Of a stretch of DNA of 64,000 nucleotides, positions 10,726-23,702 are shown one piece after another. The notes under the pieces are model-generated. The model was given only the letters and a program-made list of their open reading frames with translations, was not told the DNA's origin and did no database searches. Position 1 is the stretch's first letter; each line of letters begins with the position of its first letter. Where the stretch lies: the NCBI GenBank assembly GCA_947396885.1, contig OX377202.1, forward strand, positions 78,154,643 to 78,218,642, read 5' to 3'. Source of the DNA: Heligmosomoides polygyrus polygyrus. Its lineage: Eukaryota; Nematoda; Chromadorea; Rhabditida; Heligmosomidae. The position numbers were made by a program, and so were the translations under genes.

Positions 10726-11440
10726 AGGGGGGAGGGCGATATATTGCTAACAATGGAATGAGGAAAATGAAAAATTGTGATTTTAAGAATGCTGCTATGC
10801 AAGCTTAGAGAAAAGGGACAAAAGAGACAATGCCGACTGTCGACAGGAGGTCGCGCAATTGAACTGCGCCCCTTGGGCTTCTGTGAGGAATCGCCTTCAA
10901 AGCGGGATGTGAGACAGTGCGAAAAATAACGCGCTCCCCCAAGAGCTCGAAAAAAAAGGTTAGTCATGATAAATATCTTGTAATAAGCTTACCACTGAGG
11001 CTTACATGGATTTTTCTGAGGATGTGTGGTCAAGTCTGTCATGGTAAATGAAAAGGAGTTAAAATAGCAGAGATGGACTCCTCCATGTTTCAATACATTA
11101 TCAGTTTATGCGTTGTTTTATAGAAGTTATTTCAGCCTTGAGACATCTCAATATAATAAAAAGGGTTGTGATGGGATCGTTAATAGAAAAATTTTAATAC
11201 ATGCCTTTGTTATAGTTAGTGCATTATATTCCACTTTCATCTATTCAGTGCTTCTCTCTCTACTCCACTTATAAAACAAAACCGATATTAGAAAAATTCA
11301 AACTTGAAGGAGAACGCAAATCTGTGAGCATCATTAGCATGTGTGCCAATCAAACCACACGGTGATGCATACATTGGGATAGTATCCAGACGAATATAAA
11401 TATATAGGTTCAAGGGTTTGATGCCCAAAAGAGCAGGCTT
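10726..11440. other. Unassigned stretch
   Basis: Mostly AT-rich, with no recognisable feature. Confidence 0.3.
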
Positions 11441-11540
11441 AGCATGGCAACCTGTGCAAGATTAGGGTGAGATGAAGCCTATTAGCCCATAGCATGGAAA
11501 CCTGTGCAAGACTAGGGTGAGACGAAGCCTTATAGGGTTT
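11441..11540 (+). repeat. Two-unit tandem repeat, 50 bp
   Basis: AGCATGGCAACCTGTGCAAG at 11441 recurs as AGCATGGAAACCTGTGCAAG at 11491, each followed by AYTAGGGTGAGAYGAAGCCT. The units differ at a few positions. Confidence 0.8.
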
Positions 11541-12944
11541 AAATCTCTGCAAAATGTGAAGCTTTAATCCAAGTGCTAGCGTGACGTGTTAGGCCGAATT
11601 GCTGCGTATTAATCTTAACACCACGTACATTTTAGCCCTTCTTTTTATAATGAAAAAACCAAAACTCTCATTAATAATCAGTTCACTACCAAGGAAGTGG
11701 TGGTATTTTTTAAAATGAAAAGTTCAACTTCTTCGTGGATAAAAGTTGCACCCTCAGGGTTTTCCTAGAGAAGGTCTACGTCACCGAAACATCATTGGAA
11801 TCAATTTTAGCTAATGCCTTCAAGAACGATTTGACGTATGGATAAGGACGTATGGATAGGAATGTATACTATCTATTTCAGGTACTGGAGAAGGTGGAGT
11901 GAGAATCAGGCCATGACTGCGGTAGAGCACATTCGTCCACCTTGTACTCTCGCTCTCACTCCTGTTATTGTCAACTTTGATTCTGCCCTGGATTGGTTCT
12001 CGTGTGTGATCCCAAATTTAATGCTGACTGCTTACGGCAAGGAACTAGTTCTCCTACAGCTTTCGCACTTCTATTTACCGATATGAAAAGTTCGGTAGCA
12101 CTAAACAAGCCACGCAGAGATTCGTCAAACAACGCAAGAATAAACACAACAAAATAAATACAACCACGATGAAGAAATTGCGGAAATATATTACAATATT
12201 GATCAGGGTGGACGCCGGTTGCTTTCATGTCCATGTGTAACATACAAATACAACAAAGTTACCATGCAAACGTCTACCAGACAACTTGAGAGAATCACAA
12301 ACCCAAGCGTGTTCTGCGCAACCTAGCGATGGAAGCGCCAACGTATTGTGGCAGTGCTTCAAAACACTTCTTCGAAGCGCTCTAGCCGTGTTCTTATATC
12401 TACATGCCACAATTACGGCTTCTTTAAATATAGGTCGGAAGGGATCAAACACGGTCAAAGGGATATTTTAGGGTTGACAGTCTGATGGATTAGCAGGGCA
12501 GAAGGAAAGGGGAGGAAAAATCTACGGAAAGGTCTTCGATAAACATCGGCATGTGGCTAAGCTCAATTTCAGCTCTAAAAGGTAAACGGAGACTTGTTAG
12601 AGCCAGCAAATATTGGATTTTCTTGCCAACGATGAGTCACTGTAATCATTTTCACCACCCTAATGATAGGAGAAAGACTCCAATTCTCTCTTCTACCGTG
12701 GTGCTCACTGGTTGCAGATGTTGTCTTCATGTTTAAAAGAATCACCAAATGCAATGTTTTTCGTAGTAGGTTGAGGAAGATAAACCTAATCACAATACCA
12801 CATTCAGAGGACATTTCTCATTATATGCAACATTGCTTTCCATTTTCACAGGTTTCATGTCGTAGTTCTTCTTCTAGTTGCTGCTGATCTACATTTTTGT
12901 TCGCTTGGTATTTAGGTTACTTTAGTATTGTACTCTGAGTTAGT
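11541..12944. other. Unassigned stretch
   Basis: Several short open frames on both strands, none with a recognisable motif. No tail, terminal repeat or RNA gene is evident. Confidence 0.3.
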
Positions 12945-13245
12945 TGGGGCGCGTGGAGCGCAGTCGGAGGAGGCGCAGGCTGTCGCCTGCACCCGATACC
13001 AGGTTCCTGGTTCGGATTTCCCGCCCAGGCCAACCAGGCCTTCCATCCCTCCGGGGTCGGTGAATTGGTACCAGGCTTGTCTGGGAAGGAATAAGCACTG
13101 ACTTGTACATCGGCTGGCCACCGCAAGTCATTGTATGGCCAAATACGCATTCATATCGCCTCCACGACATCATGTAGAAGTAGAATGCGCTGGCGCATCC
13201 CAGAAGGGATTGAGTAACGCCGTCTTTTATCCTTTTTTATCCTTT
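12945..13245 (+). repeat. tRNA-derived SINE, best-preserved copy
   Basis: The head holds a box A-like GGAGCGCAGTCGG and a box B-like GGTTCGGATTTCC about 50 bp apart, as in a tRNA-derived pol III promoter. The body follows in order: CCTCCGGGGTCGGTGAATTG, GTACCAGGCTTGTCTGGGAA, TCGGCTGGCCACCGCAAGTC and CGCCTCCACGACATCATGTA. It closes with GATTGAGTAACGCCGTC and repeated TTTATCC. About a dozen copies or fragments are in the window. All three antisense frames are partly open and yield protein-like strings such as NSPTPEGWKAWLAWAG; these are not genes. Confidence 0.85.
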
Positions 13246-16200
13246 AATAATGTTGAATTAATTCCCCACTGTTATCTGATTTCTGAATTGTCGTTCACTT
13301 AATTCCCCAATTTTTCTCCTTGTTTCTCTTCATTTTTTTGTAAATCTTGCTGCCTTTCCATGCTTCTCATTTGCAACTTTTTTACAAGCCCTCATGCAGA
13401 CTTCAGAGGGAGCGATGGACCTACAATGACGGTATCCGGAGCCACTACATATCTTTAGCGGCGTGCAATGTTGGCTGGTCACAGTTCGCTTTCCATTAAA
13501 TTACCCACTCCACAAACCCATCTCTTTTAATCTATTTGTATGGCCTACTCTTGTTACTCAAATTCTGCCTATAACAATTATCATCATAAAACGCTAGGTT
13601 GAGTTGTTGAGGGGTTTAGTTGTTTTCTTTTCAATTTTTCATCACCGAAAATGTTTTTTTTACAACGTGCAATTGTTCATTATTTTCTCATCATGGTGCT
13701 CTACATATATAGTGCAAATATTGAATATTATGTTGAATATATTGCAATGTTATAGTGCAAATAAATAAAAAAGCAGCCGATATCCATTGATCAGCAACAT
13801 TGTATTGTCAATAAGATGAAAGAATTCCAGTGACTGATAAACGAAGCCTAGCTCAGGTGGAGAGAGTCTACTGCAATCTTTCAGGAAAACCCATGTTCCT
13901 TGGGGCGTTAAGGATCGCCGTCTTCTACTGAGGTCAATGTTGGAACTTGTGAAGAACATGATTGTTGAGTTATCATGAGGCGATCCAACCGGCTCTGCGG
14001 AAGAGTCTTCGGGATAGGGAGCCGGTAGCAACGGCAGCGTATCCTGAGGATGTCAATATAAATTGACAATACCTCAGGCTAATTCATGTGAGTCTACTCT
14101 AGAGTGTCGTGCTCCCGGAGTGCTCCATTGGGAATTCATAGAAAAAAGTTCGAAAGATGCCAAGAGCGATCTTGTAGAAATTGATTCGAAAGCCATTGTC
14201 TTTGTTGGTGAGAGCTGACGACTGCTCACAAAGAGATTGGACGCTGCAAATGCGTGGGTTTGAACGCCTATAAAAATGCAGAAGAGAAAAACAGCATTGG
14301 TTCCCAAGACAAATTAGCCTGACTCATAGAGTTTCAAAATTAGGCGGACGCTTGGAAATACAGAGTAAGGCAGAAAATCAGCTCGGCACTTCACCTTCAT
14401 CTTGGAGACTCAGTACTCATTATGCACTTACGACAGTCCGGAACAAATGAATGCCGACTTCGAACTAAGGCCCTCAATTACCACACGGCCAGACTTTTTA
14501 TGGCCGATTGTTTTTATCTGGATGTCCTCTTAAGTAATTTCTCGAAGATTTAAGCAAGAAGTGAAGTGGAATATCGGCAGATTGAGAGAAAGGGGTGGTT
14601 ATGGTGCGGTCGACATAGGCTATTGAAGGATGGGAGTGTCGAGAAGTTGGACCACGTGGGCGGAGCTAACATTTATCAACGAGGTGTGAGCACTACGAGG
14701 AGAAGCCCTTGTCGAGGACAAATTGGAGTCAGCGAGTGATCTCTGAGAAGTTGAAAGCAGCTCATGAGTTAATGTTAATGTTAATGTTTACCTCGCTCTC
14801 ATAATGTAGCAAGATAGAAAGTGACAACTATATGAATATTATCTATGTAATGGAAGGGTAATATAGAGGCGCGAAACAAATAAACAGTAGATCAGTCCAT
14901 TCAGGGCAATTCTAAGGTTCAAGCAATTTCAAGTCTAAGTAAAAAAAAACTTTCGACTCAGCTTCTGAATTGTATCGGTGTTGAGGGAAACTTGAGGCGC
15001 TTAGAAAATTTCAAGGTCCAACAACCTGTCCTAATAGTGAAGGAGATTGCTCGCGATTTGGTTCTTGATGTAGATGTGGAGGCAGATGCAAGTGGACCAG
15101 GTGCAAACGGGTGTACTCGAGGGGTAAGTCAGAAGGTTGGACGAGCAATCGAACAAGGCTCTCGACAAAACTCAAGCGCCCGGCCCTACAGAGGGAAGCA
15201 CCTATGAATACTAAAAATTCACAAAGCAAAGTCTAAGAAAAAAAGATAATGAAAGAAATTAAAAGCTTGCTTGAATTCTGGGGCCACACCTCTTTCTCTC
15301 TCTGTACTCCAGTTGGAACAAAAATCTGACATGGTTTCTGCTTCTCCGATATCGAAAAATTTCTCGCAGTAAGCGGATCCAGAAACACTTTTTAAAAATT
15401 TCCCTTCAGACAAAGTGTTTAATCCAAAAATTTTCTTTTTCGGACCCAAAATTGAGAGAGTAAACTGAGGAGAGCGCCAAATTCGGGCCGTTGCCTCTAA
15501 CAAACAGGAGCTGCACCAAGGGCACCAGGAATTTTAAATAGAGAACGAAACTCCTAAAAATAGGCATGTCGTAATAGGCAAGAGTTCTGAAGAGTTCGAG
15601 GAACTAACAAGGCAAAAACAAACATGCCAAGTTAGACCGCTGCTGAAGTAGGGCAGAAAATGGATGCTAAATCCAAATACGCTAAGCCCCTTTATGTGCA
15701 CGTGAATAGAGCAGAAAAAAGCTTAGCAATTGGGAACTCCATACTTAGCCGACGAGCAACGAGCAAGAGAGCACTCGGCAAAATCAGTAACTCGCCCATA
15801 TTTTATTTCACTTTGCTTTCACATCGGAAACCGCTCTCTCCTTTGCTTTTATCTAATGTTGTGGGAAACTTAAGGCTTTTATCTAATAGTCATGAACCTC
15901 CTACAGCAACAGGAACCGTTGTGGGGAAATGATAGAGCGGAAACTGGACGATAGACCTACTGATATAAAGAACATTCGTCAAATAAAGATTGGTAGCAAA
16001 AACAGTTGTTACCACAAGTTCACCGAACAGAATTCTCTGATAGAAATCCCAGAGATTCTACAAACCGTATTTGTAAGTCCGTTAGAATCTTCGATCTCCT
16101 TTAGCCAAGTCGTCCTAATTAGTTAGTTTTTTTCCAGATTTTTTTCTACCATGGAAAGGCAACTTTCGAGGTATTAAAAATTGCCAGTTGTCGATGAGAA

Positions 16201-16497
16201 GATCTCAAAAAAAATCCACTGCGGCTGTACTCAGCGCTCAAAGTCACCATATTTCTTGCGTGAATTACAATGTGATTGATTATAATTCACGCCAGAAATA
16301 AATACATAAAAAGCAAATAAATAAATAAATAAATAAATTTCGCTTTTTAAGGTCCATTGGTAGGTAATTCTCTTCAGTATTTTCTACCAATAATTCGTGC
16401 TCTGCAAGCCTTTTCGATACCTGTGGAATGCCGGTGAGGGACAGTTCTGAGGGAGTCGTTCCTTGGAGGATGCATTAAGCTGACATGAATTAATGGA
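13246..16497. other. Unassigned stretch
   Basis: The longest gene-free stretch. A GTTAAT hexamer repeat of about four units sits near 14768-14790. A small hairpin with arms GCGTGAATT and AATTCACGC lies near 16259-16293, followed by an AAAT repeat at about 16313-16338. Short open frames (for example 14992-15207) show nothing recognisable. Confidence 0.3.
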
Positions 16498-16790
16498 AAA
16501 CGATAAAGGCTGAAGGTCGGCGTTAAACAATACCCTCTTGGGATGCGCCACGCATACTACTTGTATGGGATGGCGTGTAGGGGATTTTAACGCGGTTTGG
16601 CGTATGCAATGACATGCGGTGGTCAGCCAATGGTCAACTCAGTGTGCTGTCCTTCTGAGACAAGTTTGGTACCATTTCAGCGACCCTTAAGGGATGGAAG
16701 GCTTGCCTGGCCTGGGCGGAAAATCCGAACCAAGAACCTGGATTTGGGGTGCACGCAACATCTGAAGCCTCTTCCTACTACGCTGCCACA
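16498..16790 (-). repeat. SINE copy, minus strand
   Basis: Reverse-complement blocks of the SINE are clear: AACGATAAAGG tail, GGATGCGCCACGC, CAATGACATGCGGTGGTCAG, GGGATGGAAGGCTTGCCTGG and CGGAAAATCCGAACCAAGAA. Its tRNA-like head abuts the perfect hairpin at 16792-16850. Confidence 0.75.
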
Positions 16791-16791
16791 C

Positions 16792-16850
16792 GCGGTGGTT
16801 CACCAAATATCGGTATACTCTCCGTATACCGATATTTGGTGAACCACCGC
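16792..16850. repeat. Perfect hairpin, 27 bp arms and 5 bp loop
   Basis: The arm from GCGGTGGTTCACC to GGTATAC (16792-16818) is matched without error by 16824-16850; TCTCC is the loop. Confidence 0.95.
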
Positions 16851-17275
16851 ACAGCCTATATAGGCCAAGAAATAAAAAAGGCTAAGCCATCCCCAGCACA
16901 TGCGAAGGGAATTGAATTCCAAGTATATCTCGTCTCGCAGATGGTTTGAATGCAAAGTTCAGTACACAGAGGAATGCCTACTGCGAGTAATGGCTTAGCC
17001 TTTCTAGACATCGATACGCTTGGCTATCGAGGAAGTGACGGACATCGGCTATGTACACGCCAGTTAGTCGCAGCGGTGATCGTAAACAATATTCGGACCC
17101 ATACGTTTCTGGAGCAGCTATTGTTCCCGCTCCACGATATGTTATTACTTGGTTCTTGGAGCGCATTTAGTGGGCGGAGGTGACACGTGTTCGCCATCAT
17201 CACGATTGCAAAACTGGTGATGGATGACGTTTTCGATGATGTGGTCTTTAGCACAGCGATAGGTTATGGAAAACG

Positions 17276-17545
17276 AGGCCTAGGATGCACCACGCATTCT
17301 ATTTCTAGGGGCTGTGGTGGAGGAAATTTGATCGCATATTTGGCCTATACAATGACTTGTGGCGCCCAGCTGATGGGAAAGTCAAGGTTCATCCTTCCTA
17401 GGCAAATCTAGTATCAACTCGCTGTTCTCAGAGAGACGTAAAGCTTGGTTGGATTGAGCGGGGAATCCGTACCAGGAATTCGGGAATGGGTGCATAGCGC
17501 CATAGCTAGCGCCTCCTCCACCTGCGCTATCACGCACCCAAAAAA
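17276..17545 (-). repeat. SINE copy, minus strand
   Basis: Blocks GGATGCACCACGCATTCTAT, GGCCTATACAATGACTTGTG and GGGGAATCCGTACCAGGAAT are the reverse complement of the SINE. Confidence 0.7.
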
Positions 17546-17659
17546 TTGAGACTGATCCAATTTTAGCATATCTTCAGGGATTAACACTTACTAAAACAAT
17601 CTCCATTATTAGGTTGAACAAATTGGTAAGGGGAAAGACTTTGCAACTATAGACCAAAC

Positions 17660-17965
17660 ACACCAGCGGATGCGCGCGTGTAGCGCAGTCGGAGTAAGTG
17701 CCGGCTGTCGTATGTATCAGATACCAGGTTCCTATTTCGGATTTTCCGCCCAGGCCAACTAAGCTCCCCATTCCTCCGCATTTTATGAGTTGCTACCAGG
17801 CTTGCCTATGAAGGATAAAGCGCCAACTTATTCGAGTGACCATCGCAAGTCATTGTATAGGCCAAATACGAATGAAATCGCCTCCACGACTTACCGTAGA
17901 AATGGAATGCGTGGGACATCCCAAAAAGTATTGAGTAACGCCGTCCTTTATCCTTTATATTTTAG
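17660..17965 (+). repeat. SINE copy, nearly full length
   Basis: The head has GTAGCGCAGTCGGAG (box A) and TATTTCGGATTTTCCGCCC (weakened box B). The body continues to CCGTAGAAATGGAATGCGTG and ends ATTGAGTAACGCCGTCCTTT ATCCTTTA. It lies about 120 bp from an opposite-strand copy. Confidence 0.8.
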
Positions 17966-19849
17966 CACCAGCGGATGCTGCTTGCGATTCCAAAACGGCA
18001 CGCAGACTGTACTGTTCTCAACAGAAACGATTTCATTCTTTAGATCATCTCTACATATAAACAGAAGTTCAAACACTGTTTTTGTACTTCAGGAGGTCAT
18101 TGACTAGTTGCTGCTTGAGGCTCGTTGACGAAGTCAAGTCACCGTCGCATAACCTCACTGCTACTGAAGACTGAACACCAAACACTGCTGATTTCAACAA
18201 ACTCAGAAAATCGCGCTGAATTAATCTGCACAAGGTCTTGTTATTACAAGGTCGGCCTAAAAGAAGCCGCAGCTTATATGCTCTTAAGGGTATTCCAAGT
18301 AAACCAGCAACAAATAGACCAGACGAACTGTGGATTCATGAGACGGGCGTCTGGTTATGCATGTCATTCAGGAACGGGAAATAATTAGTTTACATTTAAT
18401 TTCTTACTTATTAATCTAGGGATGGTTCCTTTGCTAGCTATAATATGAGAAGGCATAATTTGCAAAGGGAAAATAATAAGCGGAAAAAATATTGGAAAGA
18501 GCTCAACTTACACAATTTTCTGCGCAGCTTGCAAAAGCTTCGTTAAAGGTAGTCACAAATGTTTTTCGAGACATCTCTCGAGCCGCTGAACGTACAAACC
18601 TAGATTTTTCTCATTTTATTCGTATCGTGCTCTTTATCTGAACAACGGTGGACCAACTGTCAAAAGGAGGCGTTTCTTAATGGTTTTACAAGGTCCCTGA
18701 AATTCGTCGAATTTTTTCAGAAAGGATGAGCTATCAACAGAATGACTGCCGGACTAGCAACTACCCATAGGTTAATAAAGGATTTCATCGTCTACTAAAG
18801 TGGACACTTGACGTGAGTGTGGACAGCACTGCCACAAAATGAAGGAAATGCTCTTGAAGTGATCCCTTTTACTGTTGAGATCATAGTGGAGCAGACCTGG
18901 AGTTGCGGTTGATTTAGAGGCACTGCCCGAGTTTTCTCTTCTCAGGACAGGTGTTTCAAGTACACTTGCAGGCGTGCCACCCGTCCAAGTATGACGTTTG
19001 AGTTGACGTTTGAGCGTGTGACGTTATCTTATGCTCTCAACCCGATTCGTCAAAAGAGGAATTTGTTCAAAAGAGGCGCTATGTGTGTGTCGTAAGATAG
19101 CACACTCAGGTTTGCGTCACAGCTTTAATTACCGTGACTTTGTAGAGCTGTATACCTATTTCTGGAGTTTTCATAAGTGTATGCCACGTATTACTACTAG
19201 ATTTAGTTAAAAGCACTCAGTGGAAGTGGAAAGGCTTTTCTCTAGCATAAATGAATTTATATTGAAGAGAAACATTTATTCGAGCTGAGTGTTCAAGAAA
19301 GGTTCTCGGAAGCTGAGTGGATAGGCGATGTCTTCGAAGATACAGGAAGGTCATTCTTGGCCAGTATTGTAACATTTTCAACATCCAGCCTGCATCTTGC
19401 ATTATTTGCGAATAGAATTGTGTTTAGGTATGCAGTACGTGACGGAAACGAAAAATATCGCAGAGGAGGAAACACCGGCAAACAGAAAAAGACTGTGGAG
19501 GAACGCAACAGTGAAGTCTATTTGCTCATCAGAAGCATTTTACATCGCTCTTTTGCGAACGTTTTGCGCGAATCAGTCAGTGCGTCCAAAGTCTAGCTTC
19601 AAAAGAACTTGTCTGGAAGCTTTATGCCGCGTTTTCGCTTGAATAGGAAGAGGAAGAAGATCCTGCTGCTTGTTGGTGCTCACTGTATACTCATGTTGTG
19701 CGATTCGGGAATAAGGAAGTGCAGTCTGAGGAGGCGCCAGCTCTCGGGTGAAGCCCGAACCGGGGAATTGGGGAAATGATGAAACTGGATGCAAAGCAAT
19801 CGTATAAAGAAAAAACTGGAGAACAACGAGCAGAATAAAAAGAGAAAAT
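17966..19849. other. Unassigned stretch
   Basis: No recognisable coding, RNA or repeat feature. Small frames near 18125-18388 and 19357-19642 lack identifiable motifs. Confidence 0.3.
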
Positions 19850-20145
19850 AGGTAAAGTATAAAGGACATTGCCAATCATTCCCTTTTGGAGTGCGCCACG
19901 CTTCCTACTTCTACGTGTTGACATGAAGGCCATTTAAATACGTATTTTTTTTATTGTACTGAATTGCGGCGATCACTCGATGGAAGTGAGTGTTCGACGC
20001 TTCCCAGACAAGTCGGGTACCAACCCACCGACCCCGAAAGATGATGTAAGACTCGGTTGACTTTTGCGGTCCGACACAGGAATCCTGAATCGGGTGCACG
20101 CGAAAGTCGGCGCCTCTTTCGACTGCGCAACCAAACGCCTGTCAA
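19850..20145 (-). repeat. SINE copy, minus strand, diverged
   Basis: AGTATAAAGGACATT is the tail, GGAGTGCGCCACGCTTCCTA and CTTCCCAGACAAGTCGGGTA are body blocks, and the head includes ATCCTGAATCGGGTGCACGC. Part of the body (about 19940-19970) is replaced by an AT-rich run. Confidence 0.6.
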
Positions 20146-20249
20146 AAAAGATAACTGTGAATAGATAAAAAAAATGAAGTGAAGAATAACGCAAGAGAGA
20201 TCAGGAAATTTTCCTTCACAGGAATCGACTTTGATAACTGAAATTCTTT

Positions 20250-20480
20250 GAGGAGGCTCAAGTTCACACTCAAGCCGATGGGGTCCCGCCTGTGCCAACT
20301 AGACCTTTTTCCGATCTGGGGTGGGTATGTTGAGGATAAGACACGACTCGTTGACCATGTGGTAACCGTAGGCCATTGTGAAGGTCAAGCTCGTAATGCA
20401 ATCTCTTCCACGATATCCCGGAGCAGAATGGTTGACGATCTCTCGCATAGTTTGATTGAAAGCCACATTTATCCCTTTAT
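20250..20480 (+). repeat. SINE copy, strongly diverged
   Basis: CCTTTTTCCGATCTGGGG, GTAGGCCATTGTGAAGGTCA and TCTTCCACGATATCCCGGAG follow the SINE order, ending TTATCCCTTTATCC. Confidence 0.4.
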
Positions 20481-22142
20481 CCTCTTTTCTACGACCGGTG
20501 GTCAGACTACACGAAAGAATAAATAATTTTAAACATCATGTTTTTTCAGTGATTAGATTATCTCGATATAATACTCTCAGAGAACGTGCCACAAAAGCTA
20601 AGCAGAATTCCTGGGGAAGCTAGGCGTGTGACTTCTGCAGTTCTCGTTTTCTAGAACCACGGATGCGCAGTGATTATCGTAATATGTCAAACTGTTTCCG
20701 TCATTCTATCAGTAGCAAATCAGACGCTATTCAGTGTGGCGACCAGGTCCGCATCCTGAATATTGCCAGTTATGTTAGAATCGATGGAAAAGAAAAGGAG
20801 GGAACGGTATACAGAAAATGCCTTCAGTTACAGCCTCATTTATTTTGGTTAAGGATAATGACGTGCCAGGATCGGTGAGAGCATGACGATTTGCTGCCCA
20901 CATAGATCTCAGGCAGGATCTGCGTCTCGTGGTCGCCCTGAGTCTCACTCTTCTCGGAAGACAGCGACTGGATTAGCTCGCTCGCCGCTGTTCGCCAATT
21001 ATACTCATCAGACCCATAAGTTATGTCTTTGAGAACAACGGGACAAATGAATGCGCCATCTCCGATGCTCGAAGCGGATTACGTTCAGGCCGAGTATCAG
21101 GCGCTTCTCATCCATGTATGATGTGAGGTCACCGGGACAGAGCATTCGGCAGGGAGAGGGTAACATTGCTGGTGGATAGCAACGAGCAAGTGGGTCACCC
21201 AAGAGAAGAGATGCTTTTCTGCACCAAAAACCCCCAATCCGACCTTTATTATGAAGCATCAGTTGGTAAAGATGAGGATAAGATTACGAGAAATTCGTCA
21301 TTTATATAATTTTGAGTCGTTCTGAAAACCATACTCAATCTCTCAGTTTCTTGAATGAATCTTGAAGGAATTAGTTTTAGCCAGCCTGGGCACTCGATAT
21401 GGGCTCAAAAAAGAATAAAGTTAGTTTCTCCGTTATTCTCCAACTCAGTCATGGTATGTTTATTCGCTCAACCTTCATTTAGGATCTGTGCAAAATAGGA
21501 ATCGTTTTGTTATTTAGATGCCGCTTCTAGCACCGGAAAGGGGTATGTGTGTCAGATGACAAGTGACGCTGCTACGTCAATGCTAGCTGCCGATGAATCC
21601 TGGATGGACAACACGACTGCTATTTGCATTGAGTTATTCAGTGTTGCAGTAGTTTGTAGTATGTAGATATGACACCTCCTTCAGAGACAACATTCCCACC
21701 AATTGTGGATAAACAAGGTACTCTATGTTTAAGGGACTTTGACTCAGGTTAGAAGTAGACATTTTCTAGGTGTTGGGTATTCCTCTCAGATTTTAATCGT
21801 TCGGCGTTTCTGACTATTTTACCTTTTGAAAAAATCCAAATGGCATTACATATCCTCGTTCCGACTATGAGCCAAACTTTCTAATGAAGGTGAGCACCAT
21901 AACATCTGCCATATCCTTGCTAATGAAGGTCTAACATGCCGCTCGCCTAGCCTACATAGTCTTTCAAGTTTTCGGTTTGGAGGTTGGAGGTCGAGGATGT
22001 TGAAACATTTTTAATATCCTCGTGCACGTAGTGAGAGATTTATTCTCTGGAAGCTTTCTCAGCAACCCGGAAAGTAACGCTTTGAAGGTGTTCTGTGCTG
22101 AAAACAAAGAGAACCGGGTAGTACATACTTTGACTTAATTCT
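20481..22142. other. Unassigned stretch before the duplicated unit
   Basis: No recognisable gene. The last 80 bp (22059-22142) continue a minus-strand open frame that starts inside the duplicated unit and diverges exactly at its border. Confidence 0.3.
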
Positions 22143-22460
22143 ATAGCTTTCTTGACCGAAGAATTTGACGACCAGGGGTTCTGCCGCATCATCGACGATT
22201 GTTGTATCGGTATTGCAACTCAATCCGAAATAGAGTTTTTGACCCCTTGCTTGAACTTTCTCTACTGTGTCCCTTAACACCTTTATGAACGCACAAATGA
22301 GCGATTTTAAAGGTCCGTTCAGTGCAGGGTCAATCTTAAGGTTTGAGGATTGAAGGGGAGTGGGTCGTACTGTAAAACCATTTTGGCGGAGAAGGTCGTA
22401 CTCTATCGGTTTTGGTAGAGGATTCTTAAATTTCAGGTTTTTAGGCGATGTTTCTATCTA

Positions 22461-23702
22461 TTGATAAGTTATCTTTTTCAGGTGTGGCTACGAATTACAA
22501 GCACTTTTATTTCGTGAAGGTAAAAATAAAATTGGATATTGAAATTTTTAAATGCTGATTGTTGTACAGTGAAAAATAAAGATTTTCTGTCCGCATACGT
22601 AGTCAGTGAGAGGTTATCAATTTTTTCAGATTTTTCGAGGATGTCATGGACACTACAGTTTTCAACCTGAAGGAGCGACATCAACTTCAAAAATCGTACT
22701 TTATAAAAGTTCAAGTGTTAATAACTGCGGATGACCTAAATGCATTCGCCGCAAGATTTTTGAAGTGCTCTTCGAATCGGAGATGGAATGGAAACGAAGG
22801 ATGGACTTGCCACGTAAATTATTTTCTCTCTTTCGCAGGGAACGGCATCAAAAAGTGAAGTCGTACTGTATAAAATTTTAAGCCCGTTTGACAAACAGTG
22901 ATAAAACCTTGTTTTTTGAAACGATCTTCTATATGATCAGGCGTCCCGATTTTGCATCGTTTGCTAAAAAAATGTCGATTCCCCAAATCACACGGAAGCT
23001 GCTTCTTGCTTTTTTAGAGACTGCTTTTTTAAAGCATAGAATCCCCATCTACTAAGGCTTTGTAAATTTTTCAGAGACCTCAAAAAATCTACGAGTGATG
23101 GCAGTTTACGTGCGGGTGCTGCGCTCTCTGATATATTCGATCGCAACTGAAAGATGGATGGACACCTCGCGAAAAAAATTCTACCTTCTCAAGGAAAGAA
23201 GGTAAGGGAGTGAAACAGTACCGTATGAAATTATAGGTCGTGCTTATTTTTAGTAAAAAAAACCCGCTTCTCCGCAGCGAACTTGATGATTAGGACGAAT
23301 TGTATTCAAAATTTTCGTTTTCACTAAAAATATCTTTTCTACCTGAAACAAACCACCTATGAAGTTGAAATTTTTCCAGTAGAAGTTTCATGATCAATGC
23401 ACAGTAAAAAACCATGATTTTCTGAATCGAACAATCGATGGATTGGATCAACCTCTGGTCGACCTGGCTCCGACGTCACTGGAGCGACAAAATCGCACCT
23501 TCACAAAAATGATCACAAATCGGTAAGTTTCTGGAAAATCAAAAAAGCCGTATTTTTTGAAATCTAGAGTAAATATGCTTTCTGAAACGATAGAAGCATC
23601 CTTCAAGAGTAAGGTTTTCATGCGAGGTGGGTAGGGTTCGATTCTTGACCAAAAAAAAAAAGAAAAGATTTTGAATAAATAATCATTACTTGGTAAGTTT
23701 TT
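22461..23702 (+). repeat. Left inverted arm of the unit, copy 1
   Basis: In order, this arm matches the reverse complement of 27020-28000. Shared landmarks are TTTTTCAGGTG, CTGATTGTTGTACAGT, TTCAAGTGTTA, CTCTTCGAATCG, ATGATTTTCTG, GGGTTCGATTCTTGACC and GAAAAGATTTTGAATAA. The arms are clearly diverged. The left arm carries about 360 bp extra (about 22800-23150). The same arm in copy 2 is at 28506-29747. Confidence 0.8.
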
